A stretch of 44,055 bases of DNA. Source: Puniceicoccales bacterium. GTDB taxonomy: Bacteria; Verrucomicrobiota; Verrucomicrobiia; Opitutales; UBA953. The DNA is taken from contig JAISSQ010000244.1 of NCBI GenBank assembly GCA_031273045.1, positions 1 to 44,055 on the forward strand, given 5' to 3'. Shown here one piece after another: positions 27,337 through 38,683 of this stretch. The notes under the pieces are model-generated. The model ran no database searches, was not told the DNA's origin, and saw only the letters and a program-made list of their open reading frames with translations. Numbering within the stretch: the stretch's first letter is position 1; each line of letters opens with the position of its first letter. Both the position numbers and the translations under genes were made by a program.

Positions 27337-28031
27337 GAGTAAAGGTTGCGCTGTTGAATGATTTTGCGGACGCCAGCGGGCAAGAACAATTCCAGCGACA
27401 GCCCGCGCCGCGCGCGCTCGCGCACCTCGGTCGAACTGATATCCACCCGCCGCTCCGGCAACCAAACCACCACCGGCGACACCGAACCGCTGCCGGCACC
27501 GCCACCGGCGGCACCGACGGCATCACCACCGGCGGTTATCCCTCCGTCCACTGCGGCGCAGCCGCCACTACTTCCCCATTCCCCATTCCCCATTCCCCAT
27601 TCCCCTTGGAGCGAAGCGGCTCTCCGCCCTGCCACCGCGAACCGCACCAACTTTGCGAGTTCCTCGGCGCGGTGCCACCGGTGCAGTTGCGCCGCTTGGT
27701 CGGCACCGACGAGCCAGAACAATTCCGCCTCCGGTCCGAACCGCCGGCGAAGATGGGTCGCCGTGTCGAACGAAAAACTCAGCCCGCCGCGCCGCACCTC
27801 GAAGTCCTCGACTTCGAGCCACGGGAACTCCGCCGCCGCCGCCCGCGCCAGTTCAAGCCGCGCCGCCGCCGGTGCCACCGCCTCGCGCCCTTTCAGCGGC
27901 GACGCCGCCGCCGGCACTAACAGCACCAAGTCCAGCGCAAGGTGCTCGCGCGCGTCCTGCGCCAGAAACAGGTGCCCCGCGTGCGGCGGGTCAAACGTCC
28001 CGCCCAAAATGCCCACGCGATGCGGATTCAT
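27333..28031 (-). CDS. nadD: Nicotinate-nucleotide adenylyltransferase
   Basis: MNPHRVGILGGTFDPPHAGHLFLAQDARE, WLVGADQAAQLHRWHRAEEL, RVDISSTEVRERARRGLSLELFLPAGVRKIIQQRNLY. Confidence 0.93.
   Translation of the reverse strand: MNPHRVGILGGTFDPPHAGHLFLAQDAREHLALDLVLLVPAAASPLKGREAVAPAAARLELARAAAAEFPWLEVEDFEVRRGGLSFSFDTATHLRRRFGPEAELFWLVGADQAAQLHRWHRAEELAKLVRFAVAGRRAASLQGEWGMGNGEWGSSGGCAAVDGGITAGGDAVGAAGGGAGSGSVSPVVVWLPERRVDISSTEVRERARRGLSLELFLPAGVRKIIQQRNLYS
27574..27601. repeat. Heptanucleotide tandem repeat (CCCCATT)x4 inside nadD
   Basis: Four perfect consecutive copies, followed by partial CCCCTTG; encodes GEWGMGNGEWG on the minus strand. Confidence 0.97.
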
Positions 28032-28756
28032 CGCGGGGAGACGCCTTTCGCGAGCGCGCCGGCAATGCGCGCGGCGACCTCCGGCTTCTCACCGGTGGTG
28101 TTGATTTCGTGATAAGGGAAGTGCCCGCGCAACGCGCGCAACGGCTCGACGGTCTCCGCCATGAAAATGCGGTGCCGCCGGCGGGCGAGTTCCTCGTCGG
28201 TGTCGGTCTTGCGCGCGCCTTGCCCCGCCGCCGCCGCCTCGCGCCCGCGCTGCAACTGCCGGCGCGCGCTCTCGTCCTCGTCCACAAGCAGTGTGCCGAC
28301 GCGGAACTCCGGCGCGGCGAAGCGTCCGCCGGAGTCGCGGGCGAGTCCGGCAAGCCGGTGGTGGAGCAACCGCAGGAACTCCGCCTGAACCGCCGTGCGC
28401 GGAAAGCCGTCCACGATGACGCCCTCGCGGTAGCACGGCTCGGCGAGTTTCTCGAGCAGCAGCGCCGCCACCTCGCTGTCGCCGACAAGTTTGCCGGCGT
28501 CAATGAGCGCGCGCGCCTGCGGACTCTTGAGCAAGTCGCTCGTCACCACCGGTGCCGCCTCGACGCCAAGGTGCCGCTGAATGACCGGCGTGTGCGTCCC
28601 CTTGCCCGCGCCGGGCGCGCCGTTGAGCCAGAAAACCCGCTTCGGAAACGGAAAGCCGCCGGTGGCGGAAAACGCCCCACCGATTTGGCGCCAGACGGCG
28701 TCGAGCAGTTCTTTCGCGGCGACAACCGGTGCCACGCTGGCGGTTGGATTGCTCAT
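28028..28756 (-). CDS. Adenylate-kinase-like nucleoside monophosphate kinase
   Basis: P-loop VFWLNGAPGAGKGTHTPVIQRHLG, VVTSDLLKS, VIVDGFPRTAVQAEFLR. Confidence 0.82.
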   Translation of the reverse strand: MSNPTASVAPVVAAKELLDAVWRQIGGAFSATGGFPFPKRVFWLNGAPGAGKGTHTPVIQRHLGVEAAPVVTSDLLKSPQARALIDAGKLVGDSEVAALLLEKLAEPCYREGVIVDGFPRTAVQAEFLRLLHHRLAGLARDSGGRFAAPEFRVGTLLVDEDESARRQLQRGREAAAAGQGARKTDTDEELARRRHRIFMAETVEPLRALRGHFPYHEINTTGEKPEVAARIAGALAKGVSPR

Positions 28757-28795
28757 CTCGGACCGGCAGTGTGCCCGCCGTGCAAATCCTCGAAA

Positions 28796-28833
28796 GAAAA
28801 AAGACCGCGCCCGAAAATCGGACGCGGTCTTCA
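28796..28833 (-). terminator. Rho-independent terminator downstream of tRNA-Tyr
   Basis: Minus strand AAGACCGCGTCC-gattttc-GGGCGCGGTCTT followed by TTTT. Confidence 0.85.
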
Positions 28834-28840
28834 TTGAAAG

Positions 28841-28928
28841 TGGTGGTGGGGGAGGGAGTCGAACCCCCGAAGCGCGGAGCGCGGCAGATTTACAGTCTGC
28901 ACCCTTTGACCATCTTGGTTACCCCACC
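28841..28928 (-). tRNA. tRNA-Tyr(GTA)
   Basis: Minus strand GGTGGGG acceptor, GACTGTAAATC anticodon region (GTA), long variable arm, TTCGACT T-loop, CCCCACC-A-CCA. Confidence 0.95.
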
Positions 28929-28993
28929 AGAGGACGTGCACACTGTCGCCCCGCCGCCACCGGCGCAAGGATTTTTTTCACGACGGCAGTCAA

Positions 28994-29047
28994 GGCGTGC
29001 AAGGCGGCAATCAGGGCGTGCAAGGCGGCAAGCAGGGCGTTCAAGCG
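28994..29047. repeat. 21-bp tandem repeat GGCGTGCAAGGCGGCAAKCAG, about 2.5 copies
   Basis: 28994-29014, 29015-29035, partial 29036-29047; one mismatch between the first two copies. Confidence 0.85.
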
Positions 29048-29358
29048 GACAAATACCTCCCAACCCATCCAAGCGCGGTCTCTACGACCGGACGCCCATT
29101 TCTTCCGGCAACCGAGCGTTCGCCGTCACCCCCAAATCCCAAGCCAAGCCCCGCAAGGGAAACCGCAAAGCGGCAGAGTGGCGAGGTAGCGAGGCGGCGG
29201 CGTAACCGCCAGTGAGTTGGGCTTGCTCCCCGCCACCCCACTTCCACCGTCCCAACATGGCAAGAAGTTACGGACAGGGACACTCGAACCATCGAACCAC
29301 GCCGATGGTCACAACAAACGCCGCAAACACGGTAGCACACATCTGCGTGGCTCTTGTT

Positions 29359-29490
29359 TTATCTGGTTTGATTCGAAGTTTGGCTCGTTGGACGAATGGG
29401 AGGCCGCGGCGATGTCGCGACTTGTCCCTGTCCTCCCAATTTCACCATCCCTTTGGTTATCAGGATCAGGTTTTTCGATGAATCACTCAT
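29359..29490 (-). CDS. 43-aa Pro/Gln/Ser/Thr-rich small protein
   Basis: MSDSSKNLILITKGMVKLGGQGQVATSPRPPIRPTSQTSNQTR; AAAGGAG Shine-Dalgarno 9 nt upstream of the ATG, located in the 3' end of the upstream ORF. Confidence 0.5.
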   Translation of the reverse strand: MSDSSKNLILITKGMVKLGGQGQVATSPRPPIRPTSQTSNQTR

Positions 29491-29495
29491 GATAA

Positions 29496-30113
29496 TTATC
29501 TCCTTTCTACTTGGTTGACTGTTGCAGTGATGCTGTAGGAAATATGGCTCTCGTTATCTTGGACGTCAACATTAAATACATTGCCACAAGAGCAATCTGT
29601 TTGAGGGACAACGACAGGGTATTCAATTGATATTTCATTTGGGTTTGCGCTTACGTAAACCAGTTGAATTGCCGTCCCATCATCGACTTTTCCCCCAACG
29701 TCTTTATAGAGAATAACGTCCTGCATTACCAGTTCTTTTGTTTCTGATATCTCAGAAAAGAACAAAATCTTGCCATAATAAACGAGATCAAAATCCTTTT
29801 TCCTAACTCTGACAAACACCCATCCCTTGCTTTGTGTATTCTTGACATTTATTTTCAGAAAAGATGTCCATATATTCTGAGATGCCCCAGTGCCGTTGTG
29901 GAGGAAAAATCCCCAAACTACTCTTCTTGTCCCAATAAAGCACTGTTTCCACAAGAAAGACGGCAAGATATGAAAATGTCGAAAAAGCAAAAATTTTCAG
30001 AAAAACCTGCCAAGATGTTTCGGGGCGTTCGGGAGCAAGACGTTTCAGCAGGCAATAGACGATAATTCCCGGTATCGCCAACTGCAAAACGCGAAAAGTA
30101 TAGGCGTCAAAAC

Positions 30114-30117
<4 letters not shown>
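29496..30117 (-). pseudogene. DUF6338-like membrane protein gene split by a single frameshift (N-part 29803-30117, C-part in the frame of 29496-29990)
   Basis: N-part: LAIPGIIVYCLLKRLAPERPETSW...FAFSTFSYLAVFLVETVLYW; C-part: KGWVFVRVRKKDFDLVYYGKILFFSEISETKELVMQDVILYKD; deleting one T at the T4 run (29859-29862) fuses them as ...EYMDIFLKINVKNTQSKGWVFVRVRKKD... Confidence 0.6.
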
Positions 30118-33398
<3,281 letters not shown>

Positions 33399-33509
33399 GA
33401 GTGAAGGAAAGTCGAGTTTCTCCGCGCCGGAGCGCGCCGCCTTGCGCGAAGCGTCCCGTGCTGCCCGCCGAGCAAACCCGCCCCCGCCGGCGCCGGCAAG
33501 AAAGGACGC

Positions 33510-33559
33510 GCCGCGACGCCGCTTTTGATGTCGCCAACCACCGGCGGCGCGGCTTTTTT
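33510..33559 (+). terminator. Terminator-like hairpin upstream of tRNA-Leu
   Basis: GCCGCGACGCCG / CGGCGGCGCGGC (one mismatch) followed by TTTTTT. Confidence 0.4.
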
Positions 33560-33572
33560 GCGCGTCCCCTCC

Positions 33573-33657
33573 GCCCGGGTGGTGAAATTGGCAGACACGC
33601 TGGATTTAGGTTCCTGTGCCGCAAGGCGTGCGGGTTCAAATCCCGCCCCGGGCACCA
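33573..33657 (+). tRNA. tRNA-Leu(TAG)
   Basis: GCCCGGG acceptor/CCCGGGC, GGATTTAGGTTCC anticodon region, long variable arm, TTCAAAT T-loop, ACCA end. Confidence 0.95.
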
Positions 33658-33708
33658 TTTTCCCAATCGCCACCGAACGCCACCGGTGGCGCGCCGGCAA
33701 CGCCCCGC

Positions 33709-34194
33709 CTACGGTTCCAGCGACATCCGCTCGCAGGCGCGTTCGAGCACGGCGCGCACGTGGGCGTAAATCCCCGGCGTGCGCTGCTCGGAGTTGCCGG
33801 CGACGTTGAGCGAGCGCGGACATTGCAGGCGCAAGAACTCGCACAACGCCTCGGTATCCGCCGCGACATCGGGAAAATTCTTCAAAATCACGTGCGGCTT
33901 GCGGTGCCGCCTTATCGCGACAAGCGCGGTGCCGGTGCCGCGCGAGAGCGGCTCGACGGCGTCGAAAATCACCGTCGCGTCCGCAATCGTCGCGTTGAGG
34001 CGCGTCCGTTCGGGATATTCGGCGGTGGCGGTCTCGATGAGTTTGTAGCGCCGGTGGAGCGGTCCGTCGAACGCCAGCCGCCCCAGCGGGCAGTAGCCCT
34101 TGATGCGGATGCCGTGTTCGAGCGCGAAATCAAGGCCGGCGCGGTCGGCACCGGTCTGACCACCGGAAATGATTGTCGTCGGAAAATTTGGCAT
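33709..34194 (-). CDS. Putative molybdenum carrier / SLOG-like protein (YpsA-related)
   Basis: TTIISGGQTGADRAGLDFALEHGIRIKGYCPLGRLAFDGPL..., YPERTRLNATIADATVIFD, SRGTGTAL, RTPGIYAHVRAVLE. Confidence 0.85.
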   Translation of the reverse strand: MPNFPTTIISGGQTGADRAGLDFALEHGIRIKGYCPLGRLAFDGPLHRRYKLIETATAEYPERTRLNATIADATVIFDAVEPLSRGTGTALVAIRRHRKPHVILKNFPDVAADTEALCEFLRLQCPRSLNVAGNSEQRTPGIYAHVRAVLERACERMSLEP

Positions 34195-34241
34195 GCGCGC
34201 GAACCTTTCTGCGAAGACCCCTCAAAATGAAACCGCGCCGC

Positions 34242-35246
34242 TCACGCCGCGCTCCGCTTCCCGCGCTTACTCCGCGCGGAACCGGCAACGGCGACGCCGC
34301 CACCACCGGCGGCACCGGCGGGAACGTCGCCACCGGCGGCAACAGCGCCGTCGCCGGCGGCGAAATCCGACGAGCGCAGCGACTCGATGAACTTGCGCAT
34401 CGCCGGCGTCAGCACGAAGCCGCTGCGATGAATCACCGCCAGCGGGCGCGGCGGAAACGGCGCGCCCTTCACCTCCAGCCCGACGAGCGCGCCCTGCGCC
34501 ACCTCCTGCCGAATCGTCGAGGACGGCACCAACGCCAGCCCGATGCCGACCTCCACCGCGCGCTTGAGCGTCTCCACGTTGTCGAACTCGCGCACGAGCG
34601 AAACGTCCACGTTGTGGTCGCTCAAAATCTGGTCGATTGCGCGGCGCGTCGGCACGTCTTGGTCGAACCCGATGAACCGCTGACCGGCGAGGTCGCCGAG
34701 GTTGATTTCGCGCCGCTCCGCCAGCGGGTGGCGCGGATTGCACGCGACCACGAGCCGGTCGTGCGCGAACGGAATGATTTCGATGTTCTTCGCGCGCGTC
34801 GGATACGCCACCAAGCCGAGGTCCACCTCGCTCTGCAACACGTCCTCAACGACCATGTTCGAGCGCCGGTATTCGACACGCACGTCCACCGCCGGATAAC
34901 TCGCCAGAAAACGCCGCACCACCGGCGGCAACTCGTGGAACCCAATCGTGTAGATTGTCGAAATGCGAATCGCGCCGCTGATTTGGTCGCGCATTTCCTG
35001 CAACGCACCTGTCGCGCGCTCGTGGCAACGCAGAATCTCGCGCACCGCCTCGTTGAGCCGCTCGCCCTCGCGCGAGAGCCGGAAACGCTTCGATGTCCGG
35101 TCCACCAAAAGCACCTTGTAATAGTTCTCCATTGCCCGCAGTTGCTGGCTCACGGCGGACTGCGTCACGCCGTTGAGTTTCGCGGTTTTGGAGAAACTGC
35201 GCGTGTCCACCAAGTCCGCGAAAATCTTCAAACTCTCAATGTGCAT
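34242..35246 (-). CDS. LysR-family transcriptional regulator with low-complexity C-terminal tail
   Basis: MHIESLKIFADLVDTRSFSKTAKLNGVTQSAVSQQLRAMENYYKVLLVDRTSKRFRLSREGE. Confidence 0.92.
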   Translation of the reverse strand: MHIESLKIFADLVDTRSFSKTAKLNGVTQSAVSQQLRAMENYYKVLLVDRTSKRFRLSREGERLNEAVREILRCHERATGALQEMRDQISGAIRISTIYTIGFHELPPVVRRFLASYPAVDVRVEYRRSNMVVEDVLQSEVDLGLVAYPTRAKNIEIIPFAHDRLVVACNPRHPLAERREINLGDLAGQRFIGFDQDVPTRRAIDQILSDHNVDVSLVREFDNVETLKRAVEVGIGLALVPSSTIRQEVAQGALVGLEVKGAPFPPRPLAVIHRSGFVLTPAMRKFIESLRSSDFAAGDGAVAAGGDVPAGAAGGGGVAVAGSARSKRGKRSAA

Positions 35247-35365
35247 TGGGTCGCGCACGATACCCGCCCCCGTCGGCAAGTCGAGACGCGCGTTTCCGCC
35301 ACTGCCGCCACCGGCGGCGCCGGTGCCTGCCGCCCGCGTTCCGGCGCGGTCACACTGCGCCCGCT

Positions 35366-37237
35366 ATGAACTCCCCAACCCTGCCGCACCTGCCGCTCGT
35401 CCCGCTCCTCGCCGCCCTCCTCTCCGCAGCCCCCGCCGCCGCCGTCAAATCCGCCGCCGCCGGTGATGCCGGTGACAACGCCGCCGCCATCGTACGCGTC
35501 CCCCTCCCCGCCGGCGGCGCGTTCTACTTCGCCATTCGCGACCGCCTGCTCTTCCTCTCCACGAACCGAGGCGAACTGCTTCGCGCGCTCGACGCTAAGT
35601 CCACCGGCAACGCGCTCTCCCGCGCCGACGAGTTTCGCGTCATGCGCGCCAAACTCCCACCCACCGCCGCCACGCGCGCCTACGTCTATCTCTCCGACCC
35701 GTTCATCCGCCGCCTCACGTCGCCGGCGGTGAAAATCGGTCAACTGCGCCGCGCCAACACCGCCGCCGTCCTCGCCCGCCTCTCCGCGCTCGCGCTCCTG
35801 CACCGGCGCGACACCGGCACCGACCCCGCCTCAATCGCCGACCTCAAAAACGCCGGCTACCTCGACGCCGACGCGCCGCTCGAAGACGAGTTCTCGCTCG
35901 CGCCGGGCTGCGTCGCCGTCTCCAACAAATGGGGGCGCCTCGCCGCGCTCACCACGCTCGAAGCCAACCCCGCCACCACCGGCACCGCGCAGGAAATCCG
36001 CGCCTACTCGCGCTACCGCAACAACTACGCCTCGTTCTGGCGGCAATACTTCGACCCTATCGCCATCCGCCTCGACGTGGAGCGTGGCAGGCGCAACGCC
36101 AACCGCATCTCGCTCGAAACCTACATCCTGCCGCTCCTCGACAACTCGCTCTACAACGCCCTCGCCGCCACGCTCAACGCCGCCGGTCCGCCGCGCGCCA
36201 TCATGCCGGAATTTGCCACCCAGCCCGTCGCCACGCTCGCGTTCTCGCTGCCCGCCGCCGACACGCGCGGCCAAGGTGCCCAACTTCTGCGCGAAATCAC
36301 CCAGTTCGACCATTGGGAGACACTCAACCGGCACCTCACCGGCGAAGCCGTCATCGCCGTCGGCGACGCCGCCCCCGTCATCCAGATGTGGTTTCCCGGT
36401 CTGACACGCTTCAGCGAAGCCACCGGTCTCGGACGCCGCGACCCTGCGGAATTCCTCATCGCGCCGGTCGTCGCCGCCCTGCTCACGCGCCCCTGCGACC
36501 TCGCCTTGCGCGTGAAACGCGGCTCCACCGGCATCGTTCAAGACCTGTTGCGCTCGCTCGAAAGCAGGAACGTGTTCGACTGGCTGCGCCTCGAAGTCGG
36601 CGAATACTCGCCCAAGCAACTCCTGCTCACGTTCACGCTCGCCGGTGCCGCCCGCTTCGAACTCGGCGTCTCGCTCGAAGGCGAATGGTTGCACTTCTCC
36701 AACCACCCGTGGAACCCGAACCCAATCCGCGGCACCGCACGCAGCGATTCCGGGTGGTTAAGACCCGCCGGCACCGGTGCTGCCGCCCGTGGCGCTCACG
36801 CCGCGCTCGAACTCGTTCCTTCGCAAATCCGCGCCGGACAGGAGCAGGCGTTCACCGCTGCCAACCTTGCCCGCCGAAACTCGCTCTACGCCGACGCCGC
36901 CGCGCTCGCCCCGTGGATTTTCGCTTACGGCTGCTCGCCCGACGAAGCCGTCCGCCTGCGCCGCGCCGCCCTCGGCGAATCCCCAACCCTGCCCGCCGAT
37001 GCCACTCTGCAACTCGTCCCCGCCACCGGTGGCAAGAAACCCGCCGAGAAGACCGACTCCTCCGCCCGCCTCACGCTCACGTCGCACGGCTCATGGCTCC
37101 ACCAGCGCAACACCCCTGTCAAATACGACTACTCCGACCCGGGCTTCTTCGGCGGAATCCATTCCGCTCTGCTCTGGCTGCGCTTCGAGGACACAGGTCT
37201 GCGCACCCGCCTCGAACTGCAAACCACCGGCCGCTGA
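35366..37237 (+). CDS. Exported hypothetical protein
   Basis: Signal peptide-like LPLVPLLAALLSAAPAAAVKS; about 620 aa; no confident family. Confidence 0.7.
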   Translation: MNSPTLPHLPLVPLLAALLSAAPAAAVKSAAAGDAGDNAAAIVRVPLPAGGAFYFAIRDRLLFLSTNRGELLRALDAKSTGNALSRADEFRVMRAKLPPTAATRAYVYLSDPFIRRLTSPAVKIGQLRRANTAAVLARLSALALLHRRDTGTDPASIADLKNAGYLDADAPLEDEFSLAPGCVAVSNKWGRLAALTTLEANPATTGTAQEIRAYSRYRNNYASFWRQYFDPIAIRLDVERGRRNANRISLETYILPLLDNSLYNALAATLNAAGPPRAIMPEFATQPVATLAFSLPAADTRGQGAQLLREITQFDHWETLNRHLTGEAVIAVGDAAPVIQMWFPGLTRFSEATGLGRRDPAEFLIAPVVAALLTRPCDLALRVKRGSTGIVQDLLRSLESRNVFDWLRLEVGEYSPKQLLLTFTLAGAARFELGVSLEGEWLHFSNHPWNPNPIRGTARSDSGWLRPAGTGAAARGAHAALELVPSQIRAGQEQAFTAANLARRNSLYADAAALAPWIFAYGCSPDEAVRLRRAALGESPTLPADATLQLVPATGGKKPAEKTDSSARLTLTSHGSWLHQRNTPVKYDYSDPGFFGGIHSALLWLRFEDTGLRTRLELQTTGR

Positions 37238-37244
37238 CCACCGG

Positions 37245-38600
37245 TCACTTCCGCGCCGCCGCCGTTGCCGCCGGCGGCTTGAGCGTGACGAGTTCGATTT
37301 CGCTCGGACGGCACGAGCCGAGCAGGATGGGCGGCGTGTTGCCGCGCACGAACATCTCCGGCTCCGGTTCGATGCGCGGGAAGCCCTTGCGCTCGCGGGC
37401 GTTGTTGATGCGTCCGAGCATGAGAAAATCGAGCACGAGCGGGTTCGCGCTCAACCACAGGCGCGGCTCGGAGACGCAATGGTTCGCGTCGAACTTCGGT
37501 CCGCCGACGAACTGGTAGCGTTCGAGCGCGAGGACGTGGAAGACGAGCGAGCGCTGGAATTCGGGAATCGCCGCGACCTCGATGGCGACCTTCTGCGCGT
37601 TGGCAGGATTGTCCAGAAAGCGCCGCTGGTTGCTGATGTTCCAGATGGTCGCATTGCCCAGCGCGCCGGAGACGCCGAGCGCCGGACTGTCGAGCGCGAC
37701 GGCAAGGTTCAGCCAGAAGTCCATCTGCAAGAACAGCGACGCCGGCAGCATGCTCTGCTTGTCCGAAAGCATGCGCTCGGCGGCGAAATCGCCCTGCTTG
37801 GCAAAGATTTCGCGCGACGGTAGCGGGTTCTCGTAGAACCACCGGCGGCTGTAGTATTTGCCGGTGTCGAGCGCGAGCACGGGGCAGCCCTCGAAGGTCT
37901 CGACCCCGCCGCCGTCGACGCGCAACGGCGCGAGATAGCCGCTCTCGCGCAACGTCCGCTCGCTCAAGTCCACGATGTAAATGCGCCCGCGCTCGAAGCC
38001 GCGCCGCTCCAGCGCGCGGATGGCGGCGCGCACAAGGTTCTTGGGCGTCGCGATGCCCGGACCGGACTCGGTGTAAATCTTCAGCCCGACGCTGCCGGCG
38101 CGACCGGGCTTGAGCGCGCGACCGGTGCGCGTCTCGAACGCGGTGAACAGACCGGAGACGGCGTCGTCGTAGGAGCGGCGCGAAAAGTTCGGCAGTTGCG
38201 CCTCGAAGAGCAGCCGTAGCGGGTTGACCGGACCGGCGGCGGCGGCGGGCTTTTGCGCCGGCGGCGTCACCGGTGCCACCGGTGGCGCGTCCGTCGCCGG
38301 TCTCGCCGGCTTCGTTTCCTCGGAGACAAGCCCGGGCGCGATTCCGGGCGTGAGTAGCGGGCTGTCGGGAATGTCCGGCGCGGCGGGTTTCGCCGGCTCC
38401 GGTGCCACGGGTTTCACCTCCTCGGTGACAATTCCGGGCGCAATGCCCGGCGCGAGCAACGGGCTGTCCGAAATGTCCGGCACATCGGGCTTCGCCGCCG
38501 GTGACGGTTTTGCCGCTTCCGGCGCGGCGAACAGCGTCCGCGCCGGCGCGAACGCGAGCGCGGCGGCGAGGAGAAGCATGGCTTTCGCAAAGGTCGGCAT
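37245..38600 (-). CDS. Exported hypothetical protein with duplicated Pro-rich linker
   Basis: Signal peptide MLLLAAALAFAPARTLFA; repeats PDISDSPLLAPGIAPGIVTEEVKPVAPEP / PDIPDSPLLTPGIAPGLVSEETKPARPA; unassigned C-terminal domain. Confidence 0.7.
   Translation of the reverse strand: MPTFAKAMLLLAAALAFAPARTLFAAPEAAKPSPAAKPDVPDISDSPLLAPGIAPGIVTEEVKPVAPEPAKPAAPDIPDSPLLTPGIAPGLVSEETKPARPATDAPPVAPVTPPAQKPAAAAGPVNPLRLLFEAQLPNFSRRSYDDAVSGLFTAFETRTGRALKPGRAGSVGLKIYTESGPGIATPKNLVRAAIRALERRGFERGRIYIVDLSERTLRESGYLAPLRVDGGGVETFEGCPVLALDTGKYYSRRWFYENPLPSREIFAKQGDFAAERMLSDKQSMLPASLFLQMDFWLNLAVALDSPALGVSGALGNATIWNISNQRRFLDNPANAQKVAIEVAAIPEFQRSLVFHVLALERYQFVGGPKFDANHCVSEPRLWLSANPLVLDFLMLGRINNARERKGFPRIEPEPEMFVRGNTPPILLGSCRPSEIELVTLKPPAATAAARK
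38295..38480. repeat. Roughly 102-bp degenerate tandem duplication (34-aa period) in the Pro-rich linker
   Basis: Two modules sharing PDI.DSPLL.PGIAPG.V.EE.KP. Confidence 0.75.
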
Positions 38601-38683
38601 GAGGCGGCGGATTACCCCTGAAAAGCGCTCCCGTGGCAAGCGCGGCTTGCTCCGCGCGTCCGCCCGCCGCTACCGTCGGCGGC

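Noticed and set aside
28994-29047. 21-bp repeats as a CRISPR array
   Set aside because: Too short, no spacers, no cas genes
28729-29205. 158-aa + strand ORF across tRNA-Tyr
   Set aside because: Runs antisense through a tRNA and the NMP kinase promoter region; R/P-rich, no domain
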